Source: Mailhella massiliensis (lineage in GTDB: Bacteria > Desulfobacterota > Desulfovibrionia > Desulfovibrionales > Desulfovibrionaceae). From it: a stretch of 64,000 nucleotides of DNA. The DNA is taken from the NCBI RefSeq assembly GCF_900155525.1, contig NZ_LT706951.1, positions 410,508-474,507 of the forward strand, in the 5' to 3' direction. The first letter of the stretch is position 1. Each line of letters starts with the position of its first letter. Positions 62,901 through 64,000 of the stretch are shown piece after piece. The notes under the pieces are model-generated. The model had not been told where the DNA came from. It did not search any database and worked only from the letters and a program-made list of their open reading frames with translations. The position numbers and the translations under genes were made by a program.

Positions 62901-64000
62901 GGTTTCGATGAAGGAGCCGCAGCCCGCCGAACAGGCCTCGTTGAGCTGGATGCGGTCCACCATGCCGTCCTTCACATGGAGGCACTTGATGTCCTGTCCG
63001 CCGATGTCGAGCACGAAGGAGACTTCCGGCAAAAAGAACTGCGCGGCCTTGCAGTGCGCCAGCGTTTCCACTTCGTCCACGTCGGCGTGAAGCCCCGCGC
63101 GGATGAGTCCGCCGCCGTAGCCGGTGACGCCCGCTGCGGCGATGCGCGCATGGGCGGGCAGCATGGCGTAGACGTCCTTGAGAATCTGCACCGCGGCTTC
63201 GAGCGGGCGGCCCTGGCTCGGCGCATAGGTGTGGTAGAGAATGCGGCCCTTCTCGTCGGTCAGCACGGATTTGATGGTGGTGGAACCGGCGTCGATGCCG
63301 AGGTACACCCGCGCGGGGTGTTCCGCGCTTCCTTCAAGCTCGGAAAGCGAGGCGCGTTCGGCGATATGCCTGTCGTGTCTTTCGCGGAAGGCGCGCAGTT
63401 CTTCATCATTGCGGAAAAGCGGCGGCAGGGAAACTTCATCGGAGACGTGGGCGCCCGTCGTCAGTTTTTCAGCAAGAGCCGACAGCTCTTCGGCTGTCCA
63501 TACACGCTCTCCAACCTGCTGCTCGTCGCCGGGAAGCTCGTGCTGAAAAACGGAATGCATGGCCGTCCCCATGGCCACGAAGTATTCCGCATAAGGCGGG
63601 AAGACGGCATTTTCTTCCGAAAGGGCCAGAGTTTCCACAAAGCGCTGCCGCAGACTGCCGAGGAAGGCCAGGGGGCCGCCAAGGAAGGCCACCTTGCCTT
63701 CTATGGCGCGGCCGCAGGCAAGGCCGCTCACGGCCTGCTCCACCACGGCCTGGAAAATGGAGGCGGCGATATCCTCCCGCGCGCATCCTTCATTAAGGAG
63801 GGGGAGAATGTCCGTTTTGGCGAACACCCCGCAGCGCGAAGCGATGGGATAAATGGTGCGGCTTCGCGCGGCGAGTTCGTTGAGCCCCGCGGCGTCGGTG
63901 TTGAGGAAAGCCGCCATCTGATCGATGAAGGCGCCCGTGCCCCCGGCGCAGGTTTCGTTCATGCGCTGTTCCACGCCGCCGGTGAAGAAGGTGATTTTCG
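59988..64000 (-). CDS. double BcrAD/BadFG activase fused to DUF2229/HgdB-like dehydratase domains (5' end outside window)
   Basis: At least 1328 residues are visible and the frame runs to the right edge, so the start is missing. There are two ASKHA activase units: the first ends with NETCAGGTGAFIDQM, the second has GIDAGSTTIKSVL, DIGGQDIKCL and the cluster loop NEACSAGCGSFIETF. A DUF2229 region follows (GIPRVLNMYEDYPMWFTLF, VCYPAKLSHGH) and a C-terminal dehydratase-like region (QTGGGCRATNYIGF). Such fusions resemble 2-hydroxyacyl-CoA dehydratase activators, which use ATP to drive very low potential electrons; a role here is unproven. Confidence 0.88.
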   Translation of the reverse strand, partial: KITFFTGGVEQRMNETCAGGTGAFIDQMAAFLNTDAAGLNELAARSRTIYPIASRCGVFAKTDILPLLNEGCAREDIAASIFQAVVEQAVSGLACGRAIEGKVAFLGGPLAFLGSLRQRFVETLALSEENAVFPPYAEYFVAMGTAMHSVFQHELPGDEQQVGERVWTAEELSALAEKLTTGAHVSDEVSLPPLFRNDEELRAFRERHDRHIAERASLSELEGSAEHPARVYLGIDAGSTTIKSVLTDEKGRILYHTYAPSQGRPLEAAVQILKDVYAMLPAHARIAAAGVTGYGGGLIRAGLHADVDEVETLAHCKAAQFFLPEVSFVLDIGGQDIKCLHVKDGMVDRIQLNEACSAGCGSFIETFAKSLGMDLPSFVDEALHAAKPVDLGTRCTVFMNSRVKQAQKEGRSVGDIAAGLSYSVVKNALYKVIKISSPEELGEHVIAQGGSFKNDALLRALELSLGREVLRLDIAGLMGAFGAALIARENESPEGSTLLSREELASFQAERNVTRCKGCSNHCLLTVNRFSDGSRFVSGNRCERGAGRSASDESLPNLFDYKYKRLFAHYTPLAPDKAPRGTIGIPRVLNMYEDYPMWFTLFTKLGFRVVLSAPSSKKMFAKGMATIPSQTVCYPAKLSHGHIMDLLQKDVHRIFYPCIAFERKEFFTQDNRYNCPVVGGYPELLKNNVEKLREQGVELICPFLPVELDGLLNMLLQLDLFRSIPRAELQEALEDAFREKKKFKDDLKEKGREVLDFLKKTGKMGIILAGHPYHVDPEVHHGIPDLITAAGLAVLTEDSVAHLMPDPGRLRVVDQWTFHARLYRAAAYAAQSDQVSLVQLVSFGCGLDAVTADQVEEILAGSGRLYTQIKIDEGANLGAARIRVRSLLATMKERRHNRAQAALPEFATLLPMAPVEEDDWTPPDFTEDMRKTHTILIPQMSPIHFQFLPSMLHACGYKAELLHSVSREAVEEGLRHVNNDACYPAITVIGQLLHAIQSGKYDRHRIALILSQTGGGCRATNYIGFLYKALRECGLTDIPVISFNLAGLGRNPGFRVTGRMLLRGVQALLCGDTLMRLLYRTRPYESVKGSAEALAARWADVLDKDIRDGALRSTYRHLGELVREFDALPLRDEPRRPRVGLVGEILLKYHPDANNNAVKVVEAEGGEAVMPDFTDFILYGLYDEVYRWRHHNGSMGRATMSNLLLRTLLTLRLPLRFVLARSRRFSPPLPFRKLREQVNGVVSLGQQTGEGWLLTAEMMELLHGRIRNILCMQPFGCLPNHITGKGVIKELKRRFPEANIAAVDYDPGASEVNQINRIKLMMAVARQTCAGGQPSA

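Overview
The window is about 60% GC and densely coded. Its gene content points to a strictly anaerobic, sulfate-reducer-like deltaproteobacterium, most likely a gut Desulfovibrionaceae (inference from gene content, not from a marker gene). The evidence is [FeFe]-hydrogenase maturases HydE and HydF, a single-chain pyruvate:ferredoxin oxidoreductase, a rubredoxin-first ('reverse') rubrerythrin, a sigma54/PrpR-type regulator driving an anaerobic flavoprotein/ferredoxin operon, and a double 2-hydroxyacyl-CoA dehydratase activase fusion.

Layout. 1-5.2 kb: the end of an ADP-ribosylglycohydrolase, an MFS exporter, a secreted alpha/beta hydrolase, and a cvpA-mazG operon with a clear sigma70 promoter. 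5.4-9.0 kb: nitroreductase, TM1266-type regulator, hydE and hydF. 9.4 kb: tRNA-Pro(CGG). 10.4-11.3 kb: a cupin gene and a marR gene that share an operator-like motif. 11.5-18.8 kb: the phosphate regulon, split into divergent pstS-pstC-pstA and phoB-phoR-pstB-phoU arms. 19.6-22.6 kb: uracil permease, a flavodoxin-fold reductase and TrmO. 23.0-29.5 kb: a catabolic or respiratory cluster with a TauE/SafE exporter, an SLC13 permease, a 2[4Fe-4S] ferredoxin and an FAD oxidoreductase, facing a PrpR-like sigma54 activator. The flavoprotein promoter is a textbook -24/-12 element and the intergenic region carries paired inverted repeats.

29.9-38.7 kb is the accessory part. It has lower GC, an IS200-type transposon, an orphan gene with a structured leader, a DUF1653 protein, a low-GC tandem AAA+ ATPase, two identical tRNA-Ser(GGA) genes in direct repeat, and between them a Fic protein and a gamma-glutamyltransferase. 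38.7-43.2 kb: isocitrate dehydrogenase with unusual coenzyme residues, MutY, and an overlapping ATP-grasp/esterase pair. 43.3-44.7 kb is a gene-poor gap holding the AT-rich remnant of a GNAT acetyltransferase.

44.7-64 kb: reverse rubrerythrin, PFOR with an operator-like palindrome inside its promoter next to a divergent marR, an agmatinase-family hydrolase, an RND efflux pair, TrmJ, a DUF1786-DUF456 pair, a U32 peptidase, and a very large activase/dehydratase-like protein that runs off the right edge.

The strongest leads for undescribed biology are the PrpR/sigma54 flavoprotein cluster, the tandem AAA+ protein with one degenerate ATPase module beside a duplicated tRNA gene, and the ATP-grasp/esterase pair. 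Smaller sequence-level oddities are recorded separately.
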